Shown: piece after piece, positions 18,655 through 26,734 of the stretch
Layout: the number at the start of each line of letters is the position of its first letter
Position numbering within the stretch: the stretch's first letter is position 1
Assembly (NCBI GenBank): GCA_036490475.1
Contig: DASXDT010000006.1
Location: 1,116,001-1,180,000 of the forward strand
DNA length: 64,000 nucleotides
From: Candidatus Tumulicola sp.
Lineage (GTDB): Bacteria > Vulcanimicrobiota > Vulcanimicrobiia > Vulcanimicrobiales > Vulcanimicrobiaceae
Direction of reading: 5' to 3'
The notes under the pieces: model-generated
Database searches by the model: none
Told to the model about the DNA's origin: nothing
What the model saw: the letters and a program-made list of their open reading frames with translations, nothing else
Translations under genes and position numbers: made by a program

Positions 18655-19512
18655 ATGATGAGCGTTAACACAGTGTACTCAAATATCCGGTGGGGTGCCG
18701 CCGTGATCGTTCTCGCTTTGCCGCAGGCGGTCGCGGCCGCGTCGCCCGCGCCGAGCGCGGTTCCGCGTATCGCGCACGTTACGATCATCGTGATGGAGAA
18801 CCGCGACGACGAATCGGTCGCGGGAAACAAAAATGCTCCGTACTTCAATAATCAACTCGTTCGGCAGGGCGTGCTGATGACCAACGCGCACGCGGTGGCG
18901 CATCCTAGCCAGCCGAATTACCTCGCCCTATTTTCGGGATCGACACAGGGCGTAACGTCGGACCACTGTCCTGTCTCATTCGAAGCTCCGAATGTCGCCA
19001 CCGAGCTAATGGCCGCGGGCTTAACGTTCGCCGGGTACGCGGAGTCCATACCGCGCGACGGCTATCAGGGCTGTTGGACGGCGCTGTATGCGCGCAAGCA
19101 CGTGCCGTGGGCCGATTTCGCGAACGTGCCGGCATCGCTCAACCGCGTCTATCACGGGCTGCCGTCGCAGCTGCCGTCGTTGCTGTGGATCACGCCGAAC
19201 ATGTGCAACGATATGCATAACTGCTCGACGCGCACCGGCGACCGTTGGCTGCAGGCAAATCTCCCGCAACTCATTGCGTGGAATGCGAAGAACGACGGCC
19301 TATTGATCGTTACGTGGGACGAAGCCGAACCGGATCGCGACGGAACGAACCGGATTCCAACCGTGCTGGTCGGGCCTATGCTGCGAGCCGGAACTACCTC
19401 TGCGCAGCGTATCGACCACTATTCGACCTTGCGCACGATCGAGGCCGCGTTCGGCCTTGGCTGCTTGCAAAAGGACTGTTCGTCAAGTCCCATCGGCGGT
19501 ATCTGGCGTTGA
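18655..19512 (+). CDS. Secreted phosphoesterase (PF04185-type, acid phosphatase-like)
   Basis: A 285-residue exported enzyme with a signal peptide (AAVIVLALPQAVAAA). Alkaline-phosphatase-superfamily signatures follow: IIVMENRDDES with its metal-binding Glu/Asn, HAVAHPSQPNYLALFSG, LLIVTWDEAEPDRDG, and DHYSTLRTIEAAFGL at the end. This is the layout of the phospholipase C/AcpA group; single-domain secreted members act as phosphatidylinositol or acid phosphatases. The start is placed at 18655 (a second ATG follows directly) because the signal peptide begins there; in-frame ATGs at 18505 and 18592 would add a non-signal-like arginine-rich leader. Its 3' end overlaps the convergent MFS gene by 30 bases. 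Confidence 0.8.
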   Translation: MMSVNTVYSNIRWGAAVIVLALPQAVAAASPAPSAVPRIAHVTIIVMENRDDESVAGNKNAPYFNNQLVRQGVLMTNAHAVAHPSQPNYLALFSGSTQGVTSDHCPVSFEAPNVATELMAAGLTFAGYAESIPRDGYQGCWTALYARKHVPWADFANVPASLNRVYHGLPSQLPSLLWITPNMCNDMHNCSTRTGDRWLQANLPQLIAWNAKNDGLLIVTWDEAEPDRDGTNRIPTVLVGPMLRAGTTSAQRIDHYSTLRTIEAAFGLGCLQKDCSSSPIGGIWR

Positions 19513-21030
19513 ACGGCGGTTTGAGAGCGTCGTAGCGGCGATCAGCGCCGAACCCAACGTCAGCAGAACGCACGCCATGGAAACGACGCGAAACCCATCG
19601 AGATAGGCACCCTTCACGACTGCAGTTTCGCGTGGGTCGTGAAATCGCGCCGCCGCCATTGCGGCGCGTTGCGCTGCTAGATCCGCACGCTGCTGCGCCG
19701 AAAACGAAGCCGCGTCCGCGCGCTTCGACAAGTGGCTGTCGAACGCGAATGCGATCAGCGATCCGAGTATCGCAACCGCCAGCAGTCCCGCGACGCGCGA
19801 CACGGCATTGTTGACACCCGACGCCACACCCACGTTGTGTTCCGGCACCGAGTCGATCATCGTGGTGGTGAGCGGAGCGACCGTCAATCCCATTCCGATA
19901 CCGACCAGAATGACGGCCGGGAAGACCCCCGTCCAATAGTGCATGTTGGGAAGGAACGCGAGCGCGCAGAAACCGAGGGCCGTCACCGAAGGCCCGGTTA
20001 CCAGCATCGTACGCCGTCCGACACGATAGGTAAGCGCTCCCGAGTACCGCGATAACGCCACGATCAGCACGACGAACGGCAGCATCGAAAAGCCGGTCAC
20101 GGTCGCGCTGTAGCCATCCACTTGAATCAGCACGAACGGCAAGAAGAAGAACACGCCCGATAACGCGGCGTACAGCAGAAACGTCATCGCGTTGATGCCG
20201 CTGAATTCGCGATTGGCAAATAGGGCGAGCGGAAGGATCGGATTCTTGACTCGGCCTTCCAGCACGACGAAGCCAATGAGTGATGCGACGCCCAGCACCA
20301 ACGAACCGATTGCGATTTCGTTCCAGCCGGATAGTCCGCTGAACACAAAGGCGTAGACGACCAGACCCAGACCCAGTGACACGACGATCGAGCCCAAGAT
20401 GTCGAGCGGTCCGCCCTCGTCCTCGTCGCGGCTTTCGCTCACGTGGCGCAGCGCAATCACGACTACCGCCAGCGCGATGGGCACGTTGATGAAAAAGATC
20501 CAGCGCCAGCCGAAATGGTCGACGATCGCGCCGCCGGCTACCGGCCCGATCGCGCTGGTCATCGCGGTCCAACCCGACCACGTTCCGATGGCTTTTCCGC
20601 GCGCTTCGCCCTCGAAGGTTGCGCCTAGGAGCGCCAAACTCGCAGGGGCCAGCATCGTTCCGCCGGCGCCTTGCAATAGGCGAGCCCCGATGAGCGCGGG
20701 CATCGAATTGGCCATTCCGCATAAGATCGATCCAAGAGCGAACGTGACGACGCCCATCACAAAGAGTCGTTTACGGCCGTAGCGGTCGCCAAGCGCGCCG
20801 CACAGCAACATGAACGCACCCAACACGAGCGTGTAGCCTTCGACCACCCACTGCGCGTCGAAGGTGGTGGCGTGGAACGCGTCTTGCAGCACCGGCAACG
20901 CGATCGAAACGACGCTGCCATCGATAAAGACCAGGCTCGAGCCGAGCACCGTGGCCGCCACGATCCACGCACCCGAGGTCGCCGCGGTTCCACGCTGCAT
21001 GGCCGGCACGTTCGCCGCCGAATCATCCAA
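19483..21030 (-). CDS. MFS multidrug exporter, DHA2 (EmrB/QacA) type
   Basis: A 515-residue transporter with 14 predicted membrane helices. It has the DHA2 motifs: motif D1-like LPVLQDAFHA near the first helix, motif A GALGDRYGRKRLF (loop 2-3), motif C-like GWTAMTSAIGPVAGGAIVDHFGWRWIFFINVP, and a large C-terminal periplasmic loop before the last helix. The family uses the proton gradient to expel hydrophobic drugs or metabolites. The start is probably TTG at 21030, or ATG at 21000. No adjacent regulator or membrane-fusion partner is seen. It is divergent from a tiny membrane protein at 21059. Confidence 0.88.
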   Translation of the reverse strand: MDDSAANVPAMQRGTAATSGAWIVAATVLGSSLVFIDGSVVSIALPVLQDAFHATTFDAQWVVEGYTLVLGAFMLLCGALGDRYGRKRLFVMGVVTFALGSILCGMANSMPALIGARLLQGAGGTMLAPASLALLGATFEGEARGKAIGTWSGWTAMTSAIGPVAGGAIVDHFGWRWIFFINVPIALAVVVIALRHVSESRDEDEGGPLDILGSIVVSLGLGLVVYAFVFSGLSGWNEIAIGSLVLGVASLIGFVVLEGRVKNPILPLALFANREFSGINAMTFLLYAALSGVFFFLPFVLIQVDGYSATVTGFSMLPFVVLIVALSRYSGALTYRVGRRTMLVTGPSVTALGFCALAFLPNMHYWTGVFPAVILVGIGMGLTVAPLTTTMIDSVPEHNVGVASGVNNAVSRVAGLLAVAILGSLIAFAFDSHLSKRADAASFSAQQRADLAAQRAAMAAARFHDPRETAVVKGAYLDGFRVVSMACVLLTLGSALIAATTLSNRRSTPDTADGT

Positions 21031-21046
21031 CGTCTCGTCTCGAGCA

Positions 21047-21052
21047 AAGGAG
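21047..21052 (+). promoter_or_regulatory. Ribosome-binding site of a tiny membrane protein
   Basis: AAGGAG sits six bases before the GTG at 21059 and decides the start of the 56-residue membrane protein; the frame is open further upstream only as an antisense shadow of the MFS gene. Confidence 0.75.
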
Positions 21053-21058
21053 CGTCAG

Positions 21059-21229
21059 GTGGAGCACACCCTCGTACACATCGCCGCGACCGCCGCGTGG
21101 TTTTTTGTGATCGTCTTTATCTTCGCGCTGATCGGCGTGGTTGCAATGATCAGGTGGATCGTCGGCTTATTCCGTCGCGGCGAAGCTGCCGTCGAATCGG
21201 GAGTGCAGTCGATCGAACGCCGATTATAA
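21059..21229 (+). CDS. Tiny single-helix membrane protein
   Basis: A 56-residue protein starting at GTG with a strong upstream AAGGAG. It has a short N-terminus, one or one-and-a-half hydrophobic helices (about residues 8-38, AWFFVIVFIFALIGVVAMIRWIVGLF), then a charged amphipathic tail ending SIERRL. No family is recognised; similar single-helix proteins with a C-terminal amphipathic tail are common in GC-rich genomes and rarely annotated. It lies between two minus-strand genes and has its own site for translation, which is the main reason to call it real. Confidence 0.5.
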   Translation: MEHTLVHIAATAAWFFVIVFIFALIGVVAMIRWIVGLFRRGEAAVESGVQSIERRL

Positions 21230-21233
21230 CAGC

Positions 21234-22052
21234 CTAAAAAATAAGCGACTGGTAGTCGGCGACATACGAGAAGCCGACGCGACGGTACATCGCGATCGCG
21301 CTTTCGTTGAAATCGTTGACGAACAGCGATAGCGACGGCGAAAAGTCGAGTAGCTTTTCGCAAATTGCCGTGAGCGATGCGGTGGCGAGCCCGCGACCAC
21401 GCAGATCCGGCGGGCTCCAAACGCCTTGCAACTGCGCCGTTTCGCGGCACCACGCGCCGACGCTGCAGAAGAAGCATAGCCGTCCGTCGTATTCGCCGAC
21501 CCACCAGCGTTCGCGAGCGATCATCTCCCGAATGCCGCCCGAGAACTCGGCCCGTGCTTTGCGCGGATCGTATCCAAGCTCGCCGACGATCATTTGCGCC
21601 GAATTTTCGGCGACGATCGAGGCTTCGGCCGGTCGCGCGAGACGAACGCGCACCGGCAGGGAGGACGGACGTAACGACTCGCGTTCGACGCGCATCACGA
21701 GCTGTCGCTCGCGCACGATGCGCGGGGGTATGCGACCGGCGGCGATTCGCGGCCAAAACGAAGCGACCGTCGCTTGCGGGCCGACGATCATCCGTTGTCC
21801 GTTGCGTCGAAAACCCGCGGCGAAATCGGCAAACGCCTGCGCCGTCGCTTCGTCACCCGACAAGAGGATTTCGTTCCCAAAGAACCCGACGCCGCGCACG
21901 CCGGACGCATCGAGCGCGAGAGCGATCGAGTTGCGCGCGTGCGGCGACCCGTACATCACGAGGTGTGCGATAACGACGCGTTCGTACGGCCGCCGTTCGA
22001 GAAACTCCAGCGCCGAGCTTTCGTTCGCAGTGGATAATCGCTCGATGCGCAC
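21234..22052 (-). CDS. GNAT acetyltransferase with N-terminal DUF4081-like domain
   Basis: A 272-residue protein of two halves. Residues 1-125 resemble the DUF4081 region found before some GNATs (LEFLERRPYERVVIAHLVMYG, a predicted inactive acetyltransferase-like half). Residues about 130-272 are a canonical GNAT domain: VGEYDGRLCFFCSVG, the acetyl-CoA binding loop PPDLRGRGLATASLTAI (Q/RxxGxG/A motif) and the closing LFVNDFNESAIAMYRRVGFSYVADY. The acceptor is unknown. The downstream end is four bases from the small gene at 21059; upstream it follows the Gre-factor gene by three bases, so both are likely in one transcript. Confidence 0.82.
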   Translation of the reverse strand: MRIERLSTANESSALEFLERRPYERVVIAHLVMYGSPHARNSIALALDASGVRGVGFFGNEILLSGDEATAQAFADFAAGFRRNGQRMIVGPQATVASFWPRIAAGRIPPRIVRERQLVMRVERESLRPSSLPVRVRLARPAEASIVAENSAQMIVGELGYDPRKARAEFSGGIREMIARERWWVGEYDGRLCFFCSVGAWCRETAQLQGVWSPPDLRGRGLATASLTAICEKLLDFSPSLSLFVNDFNESAIAMYRRVGFSYVADYQSLIF

Positions 22053-22055
22053 GTG

Positions 22056-22520
22056 CTACGACGCGTCCTTGCGTTGCGGATCGTACGAGATCGACTCGAT
22101 AACGACGACCGTCGCGCCGGCTGGACGATGCACGGCAACACGGTCACCGGCGCGGTGCCCGTCGAGCGCTCGGGCGTACGGCGACGTCCAGCTGACTTTT
22201 CCGGAAGCCGGATCGGCTTCGTCGTCGCCGACGAGATGCAGCGTTAGCGCGGTTCCGTCGGCTTGCCGTAGCACGACGTACGCGCCAAACATCACGCGTT
22301 TGCACGGTCGCGATGGCGGTTCGATGACGCGCGCAGACTCCACGCGCGCTTGTAGATATGCGGCCTCGCGCTCGTCACCCTCGGCACGTGCTCGTTCGAG
22401 CGCCGTCCGTAGCTGCGCCATTCCATCGGGCGTCACGTAGTTCGGATGTTCGCTTTCGGCGATGCGCGGTAACGGGCGTTCCGGCCGATCGTCGTCTTCT
22501 TTGACGAATGCCCGGCTCAC
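22056..22520 (-). CDS. GreA/GreB-type transcript cleavage factor
   Basis: A 154-residue protein. The GTG at 22520 starts it with SRAFVKED and HPNYVTPDGMAQL, the conserved GreB-like opening; the frame extends upstream but without homology. The N-terminal half is the antiparallel coiled coil that enters the RNA-polymerase secondary channel (LRTALERARAEGDEREAAYLQARVESA). The C-terminal FKBP-like half has FGAYVVLR, LHLVGDDEADPASGKVSWTSPYARAL and GD.VAV.RPAG. The coiled-coil tip retains acidic residues (EGDERE), consistent with RNA-cleavage stimulation. Divergent from the sirtuin gene, with only about 50 bases between starts. Confidence 0.85.
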   Translation of the reverse strand: MSRAFVKEDDDRPERPLPRIAESEHPNYVTPDGMAQLRTALERARAEGDEREAAYLQARVESARVIEPPSRPCKRVMFGAYVVLRQADGTALTLHLVGDDEADPASGKVSWTSPYARALDGHRAGDRVAVHRPAGATVVVIESISYDPQRKDAS

Positions 22521-22572
22521 GCTTCGACCGTTCGCGCAATGGCGAAGCGACCCTCGGCGCGAACCGCGACGC

Positions 22573-23280
22573 GTGCGGGAATTGATCGAACGATTGCGGG
22601 CGGCACAGTCGGTCTTCGTGTTAACCGGTTCGGGCATTTCGGCCGAGAGCGGCTTGCCGACATTTCGTGGCGTCGGCGGCTTGTGGCGCACACATAGAGT
22701 CGAAGAACTTGCATCGCCGGAAGGTTTCGCGCGCGACCCACGCTTGGTCTGGACCTGGTATAACGAACGGCGCGCGGCGCACGAACGCGCGGAGCCCAAC
22801 GCGGGTCATCGCGCGCTGGCCGCGATGGAACGTCGCGTCGGCGATTTTACGTTGGCAACGCAGAACGTCGATTCGCTGCATTTGCGCGCTGGTTCGTCGC
22901 GCGTTCTCGAGCTGCACGGCAAACTGCGCGAAGCGCGTTGCGACCGCTGCGGCACGGGCCGTCCGATCGATGCGTCGGGCTTGCCGCTCGACGAAATCGA
23001 TCATGCCTGCGGCGGGCGTTGGCGCCCCGATATCGTGTGGTTCGGAGAATCGCTGCCGGCCGCGGTGTGGAGGGAAGCCGAGATCGCTGTGGCCCGCGCT
23101 GAGGTGATTTTGGTTGTCGGAACCAGCGCGGTAGTCTATCCGGCCGCCGCGCTGGCGACCCGCTACAACGCCGCCGCCTACGTCGCCGAAATCAACCCCG
23201 AGGCGACCGCGATCAGCGGCCGGGTGGATTGCGTCGTCCGGTGTGGCGCCGCGGAGGCCTTACCGCTGCTCGATTGGTGA
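22573..23280 (+). CDS. Sir2-family NAD-dependent deacylase
   Basis: A 235-residue class III sirtuin. The NAD-binding motif TGSGISAESGLPTFRG, the TQNVDSLH motif, the catalytic His in LELHGKL and the RPDIVWFGE segment are all present, matching CobB-like enzymes that remove acyl groups from lysines using NAD. The zinc site is unusual: only one CxxC pair plus a single Cys (HACGGRW) is visible where four Cys are normal. The start is uncertain: GTG at 22573 begins at the first helix, while ATG at 22462 adds a Ser/Arg-rich leader and would overlap the divergent Gre gene. Confidence 0.85.
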   Translation: MRELIERLRAAQSVFVLTGSGISAESGLPTFRGVGGLWRTHRVEELASPEGFARDPRLVWTWYNERRAAHERAEPNAGHRALAAMERRVGDFTLATQNVDSLHLRAGSSRVLELHGKLREARCDRCGTGRPIDASGLPLDEIDHACGGRWRPDIVWFGESLPAAVWREAEIAVARAEVILVVGTSAVVYPAAALATRYNAAAYVAEINPEATAISGRVDCVVRCGAAEALPLLDW

Positions 23281-23398
23281 GCGTCCGAGCGCGCTAATAT
23301 TACTAAGCAAGCCTTGCGGCCGCCTGGCGGAGCGGCTCCAGGGACTGCCGAATAAGTCGCAGATAAACTCGGACCGTTTGTTACACATCAGGAGGCAT

Positions 23399-25831
23399 AT
23401 GCGAAGAACATCACGGGTGGTGGCGTCTGCTTTAGGGCTGGCGCTAGTACTGTCCGCATGCAGCGGCGGCCACAACGCAACTCTTCCATCGCTTGCGAGC
23501 CCGGACGGAGCGCTCGGGTCGACGCAGGCGGCGGTAACGCATTCGAACGTTTCGGAAACGCCGTTGACGTCGATCCCACAAATGTACGGCAAGCTCGCGT
23601 TCACCGATAGCGGGCGCCATCCGAAGAACGCGATCGTTCGCGTTGCTCTCACGCTGAAATACAACAATCAAAACGAACTCGATGCGCTGGTCGCCAAACT
23701 CAACGACCCGCGAGCGGGAAAACATCGGCGCTTTCTTTCTCCTAACCAATTTAACGAACGTTTTGCGCCGACGCGCGAGCAAGAACGCAGCGTCGTTCGT
23801 GCGTTGCAAACTGCCGGCTTTAAGATCGAAAAACGGTACGCCAACCGGACGATCGTAGATGCCACGGCGCGCACGTCGACCGTCGAAAGCTTTTTCTCGA
23901 CGGAAATCCACTCGGTGCAGCAGGGTAAGTATGGCGATCGCTATACGAACGTCAAGCCCGCTACCGTTCCGAAATCGATCGAAGCGGTCGTTCGCGACGT
24001 TTCGCTCAACAATCTCGTCGTGGTTCGCACGGTCGTAGATTCGACCGGCGGCGGACGCACGGCGCCGGTCATCAAGACCGACTCCGTCGGACGCCAGATT
24101 CTTCCGCTGCCGGGCATCCAGCCCAACGATTCCAGCGGTAATCTGGTCAACGGCGGTTTCGAAACCGGTTCGCTGAGCTCGTGGATCGACGAGACCACCG
24201 GATCGCCCGACGCGAACGTCACGTCCGCAAGAGCACATTCCGGAACGTACTCGGCGGAAATGGGTGCGCTCGCGCCACCCGAGACGTACGGCTGGTCGGC
24301 CATCGCACAACAAGTCAAAGTTCCCAGCGGTGGCAAGCTGAGCTTCTGGGTGTATCAAGGCTCCAACGAAGGCACGCTCGGTTACGGAACCAAGTATGCG
24401 TATCAAGCCGGCTATCTGTTGAACAGCCGCGGCAGCATTCTGACCACGTTCTATAAGACGGTAAACAACACCAACGGCTGGGTGAACTACACGATCAACC
24501 TCAGCTCGTACGCCGGACAGAGCGATTACATCTACTTCGGGGTGTACGGCGACGGATACAGCAAAACGTACACGTATCAATACCTCGACGATGTTGCGTG
24601 GTCGGGCGCGACGCCCACCCCGTCACCGACGCCGACGGCAAAACCGACGGCGACGCCGACGGCACAACCGACCGCAACTCCGACGGCAAAGCCGACGGCA
24701 ACTCCGACAGCCGGCCCGACTGCGACTCCGACGGCGAAGCCGACAGCCACCCCAACAGCGCAACCGACGTCGACCCCTGGTGCGGGATGCAACAACTCAG
24801 CGCCCGACAACGGTCCGTTGACAAACTCGGACGGAACGCTGGCAACCGGCGTTGCGAAGCCGTTCGACTTCCCCGTTCAGCACGGTTGTAACGGCGCCGG
24901 ATACACCGCCGCGATCGTGATCGACGATCCGGTTAACACGAGCTATCTGGCTTCGTATCTGAGCGCTTCGCAAGTCACGCAGACCGGAACCGTCACCAAT
25001 GAAGCGGTCGACGGCGGCGGCAGCGGTGACGATCCCGAAACCGATCTCGACGTCCAAACGATCGCCGGTCTCGCGCCGGGCGCGAACATCATCGTGTACG
25101 ACATCGGATCGCTCGGCGATCAACAAATCGAAGACGCGTACAATAAGGTGCTCACCGACGGGAAAGCGTCGGCCGTGAACTCGTCGTTCGGCGGTTGCGA
25201 ATCCAGCGATACGTCGTTCGCCGACTCGACCAATGCAATCGCCGAACAGGGCGCATCCGAAGGCGTCGAATTCTCGGCGTCGTCCGGCGATACCGGAAGT
25301 AACGAATGCAGCGGCAAGAAGGGCGTGAGCGCGCCGGCCGGCGGTCCGTACTTCTCGTCGATCGGCGGCATTAATTTCACCGACACGTCGCAAGGTGTGC
25401 TGCAGACCGTGACCATGGGCACGGCTTCCGGCGACTCCGGCGGCGGCGGCGTTTCGACCGTGTTCGCGCTCCCGAGTTTCCAGACCGGAATCACGGGCAT
25501 GATCACGACCGGACGCAATCAACCCGACTATTCGTTACCGTTCTTCCCCGTGGCAGTCTTCACGGGTGGCGCGTTCGGCGAATATCTCGGAACGTCGTGG
25601 TCATCGCCGGCGTCGGTGGCGTTGATCATCACTTCCGACCAACTCCACGCGAGCAAACTGGGATGGGTTAATCCGACCATTTACAGTCTGTTCAGTTCGA
25701 CCGGGTACAGCACGTACTTCACGCCTTGCACGTCGGGCAGCAATGGTGCCTACTCGTGTAGTGCGACGCAGTACAATCAAGCAGCCGGCATCGGGGCTCC
25801 GAAGGGCTGGGCGCTCGCAAACGCGCTCTAG
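23399..25831 (+). CDS. Secreted S53 (sedolisin/kumamolisin) protease with inserted carbohydrate-binding-like module
   Basis: An 810-residue exported protease; ATG at 23399 follows a consensus AGGAGG. Order: lipoprotein-type signal (LALVLSAC), pro-kumamolisin activation domain (about 45-215, with FLSPNQFNERFAPT), a jelly-roll-like domain (about 240-400, NGGFETGSLSSW... YLDDVAWSG), a Pro/Thr repeat linker (about 404-462), then the S53 catalytic domain. The catalytic Glu547 and Asp551 (E-x3-D, as in sedolisin), an SSGDTGSN segment with the oxyanion Asp, and the nucleophile Ser733 in GTSWSSP are all present. It is an acid-active, self-cleaving endopeptidase by family. The extra jelly roll between propeptide and protease is unusual. 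A hairpin follows the stop. Confidence 0.9.
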   Translation: MRRTSRVVASALGLALVLSACSGGHNATLPSLASPDGALGSTQAAVTHSNVSETPLTSIPQMYGKLAFTDSGRHPKNAIVRVALTLKYNNQNELDALVAKLNDPRAGKHRRFLSPNQFNERFAPTREQERSVVRALQTAGFKIEKRYANRTIVDATARTSTVESFFSTEIHSVQQGKYGDRYTNVKPATVPKSIEAVVRDVSLNNLVVVRTVVDSTGGGRTAPVIKTDSVGRQILPLPGIQPNDSSGNLVNGGFETGSLSSWIDETTGSPDANVTSARAHSGTYSAEMGALAPPETYGWSAIAQQVKVPSGGKLSFWVYQGSNEGTLGYGTKYAYQAGYLLNSRGSILTTFYKTVNNTNGWVNYTINLSSYAGQSDYIYFGVYGDGYSKTYTYQYLDDVAWSGATPTPSPTPTAKPTATPTAQPTATPTAKPTATPTAGPTATPTAKPTATPTAQPTSTPGAGCNNSAPDNGPLTNSDGTLATGVAKPFDFPVQHGCNGAGYTAAIVIDDPVNTSYLASYLSASQVTQTGTVTNEAVDGGGSGDDPETDLDVQTIAGLAPGANIIVYDIGSLGDQQIEDAYNKVLTDGKASAVNSSFGGCESSDTSFADSTNAIAEQGASEGVEFSASSGDTGSNECSGKKGVSAPAGGPYFSSIGGINFTDTSQGVLQTVTMGTASGDSGGGGVSTVFALPSFQTGITGMITTGRNQPDYSLPFFPVAVFTGGAFGEYLGTSWSSPASVALIITSDQLHASKLGWVNPTIYSLFSSTGYSTYFTPCTSGSNGAYSCSATQYNQAAGIGAPKGWALANAL
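24609..24782 (+). repeat. Pro-Thr-Ala repeat linker (in-frame microsatellite-like)
   Basis: About eight tandem units coding PTATPTAxP-like hexapeptides inside the S53 protease gene. The DNA repeats imperfectly with an 18-base period. This is a flexible, glycosylation-prone linker between the jelly-roll module and the catalytic domain; it is not a CRISPR, as spacers are absent and the frame stays open. Confidence 0.85.
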
Positions 25832-25843
25832 TTCGTTCGAAAC

Positions 25844-25895
25844 CTGAAAGCAAAAACGGGGTGGTGCGGTAACGCATCGCCCCGTTGCCTTTCAG
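25844..25895. terminator. Large imperfect hairpin after the S53 protease gene
   Basis: Outer arms CTGAAAG and CTTTCAG enclose a second stem AACGGGG...CCCCGTT and an inner TGCG/CGCA closed by a GTAA loop. It lies 12 bases after the protease stop and 57 bases before the next start. No U-run follows, so it may be a processing or stabilising element or a weak terminator; the nested symmetry is clear from the bases. Confidence 0.5.
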
Positions 25896-25952
25896 AGAGC
25901 AGCCAAGGGTTCTCTCGCATGCAATCGAACGCCGACAGCACAGGAGGGAACC

Positions 25953-26294
25953 ATGGCTTTTTCGTTTTCGCTGCGTCGCTTTGGTTACGGCGCGATTGCA
26001 GTTGCCGCACTTGCCTGCGCGGCCGTTCCGGCGCAGGCGCAAATGCGCCAACAAATCGCCGATAAGGCGGCGGTACAAGCTGGCAACAGCTTCGTTACCA
26101 AGATCAACGGTCAGAGCTGTAGCGATTTCGCTACCACGCTCAAATCGATGAAAAGTGGTGGTTCGGGCGGCAGTTCGAGCTCGATGTCGTCAAAACTAAA
26201 ATCCAATACCGAAGCTCGGACGCAGTTCGTGAACATCGTCGCCGCCCCGCTGCTCAACAAGATGATTACGTGCGACCTGCTGCCCGGCATGTAA
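25953..26294 (+). CDS. Small secreted protein of unknown function
   Basis: A 113-residue protein with a textbook signal peptide (FGYGAIAVAALACAAVPAQAQ) and an AGGAGG site just before the ATG. The mature part of about 83 residues has two cysteines (SCSDFA near residue 53 and TCDLLPGM at the end) and a GSGGSSSSMSS linker. No family is recognised. It is monocistronic: a hairpin precedes it and a strong terminator follows, suggesting a highly expressed envelope protein. Confidence 0.65.
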   Translation: MAFSFSLRRFGYGAIAVAALACAAVPAQAQMRQQIADKAAVQAGNSFVTKINGQSCSDFATTLKSMKSGGSGGSSSSMSSKLKSNTEARTQFVNIVAAPLLNKMITCDLLPGM

Positions 26295-26316
26295 ACGTAG
26301 CATAGCAAAAGGGAGA

Positions 26317-26347
26317 AAAGAGCGGTGCGAAAGCGCCGCTCTTTTTT
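26317..26347 (+). terminator. Intrinsic terminator
   Basis: AGAGCGG and CCGCTCT pair around a short TGCGAAAGCG loop, preceded by AAAA and followed by six T. It ends the small secreted protein gene, and its A-run makes it usable from the other strand for the membrane protein whose stop lies at 26346. Confidence 0.85.
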
Positions 26348-26654
26348 AACGAAAGCGTTCGAAGAGAACGGCGATCAGTACGATCGCTAGTAAACCGAGC
26401 AACGTTCCCTTAGCTGCCCACATATGACGCTCGCCGACGGAACGCACAAACGCCGTCGGCTCGATCGGCCCGCGGATATGTTTGAGGATGTTATAGAGAA
26501 ACATAGCAAAGAGCGCGGCGTAGAGCGTCTCGTTGACCCAAAGCGGAAGAAACGGGTGCGAAGGCGGACGAGCCGGCAACGCTACTATCAAGAACGCGCT
26601 ACCGGCTAGGCCGAAAGCGTTGAGCGTCATGTACGTCGGCTTGTGGCGGATCAT
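26346..26654 (-). CDS. Small membrane protein
   Basis: A 102-residue protein with three predicted membrane helices (about residues 10-27, 38-57 and 80-97), Pro-rich between the first two and with a cytosolic GPIEPTAFVRSVGERH loop. No recognised family. The stop codon overlaps the bidirectional terminator at 26317-26347. It is divergent from the gene at 26735, leaving 80 bases for the two promoters. Codon usage resembles neighbours. Function unknown. Confidence 0.55.
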   Translation of the reverse strand: MIRHKPTYMTLNAFGLAGSAFLIVALPARPPSHPFLPLWVNETLYAALFAMFLYNILKHIRGPIEPTAFVRSVGERHMWAAKGTLLGLLAIVLIAVLFERFR

Positions 26655-26734
26655 ACGAACGCTTTCGACGTGCCTGGGATGTTCCTTGGGGATAGGAATA
26701 GGCGTCGCTGGGGTCGGCGTCGTAGGGCAGACCT

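Noticed and set aside
19394-20722. 442-residue minus-strand frame within the MFS gene
   Set aside because: Alternative-frame shadow with Arg/Gly bias; the MFS frame has 14 helices and family motifs.
21307-22440. 377-residue frame opposite the GNAT and Gre genes
   Set aside because: Spans two clearly recognised genes on the minus strand and has no domain.
23444-24580. 378-residue minus-strand frame opposite the S53 protease
   Set aside because: Arg/Val/Gly-rich antisense artefact of a GC-rich gene.
24609-24782. Repeats in the S53 gene considered as a CRISPR array
   Set aside because: No spacers, an 18-base period and an open in-frame Pro/Thr linker explain the repeats.
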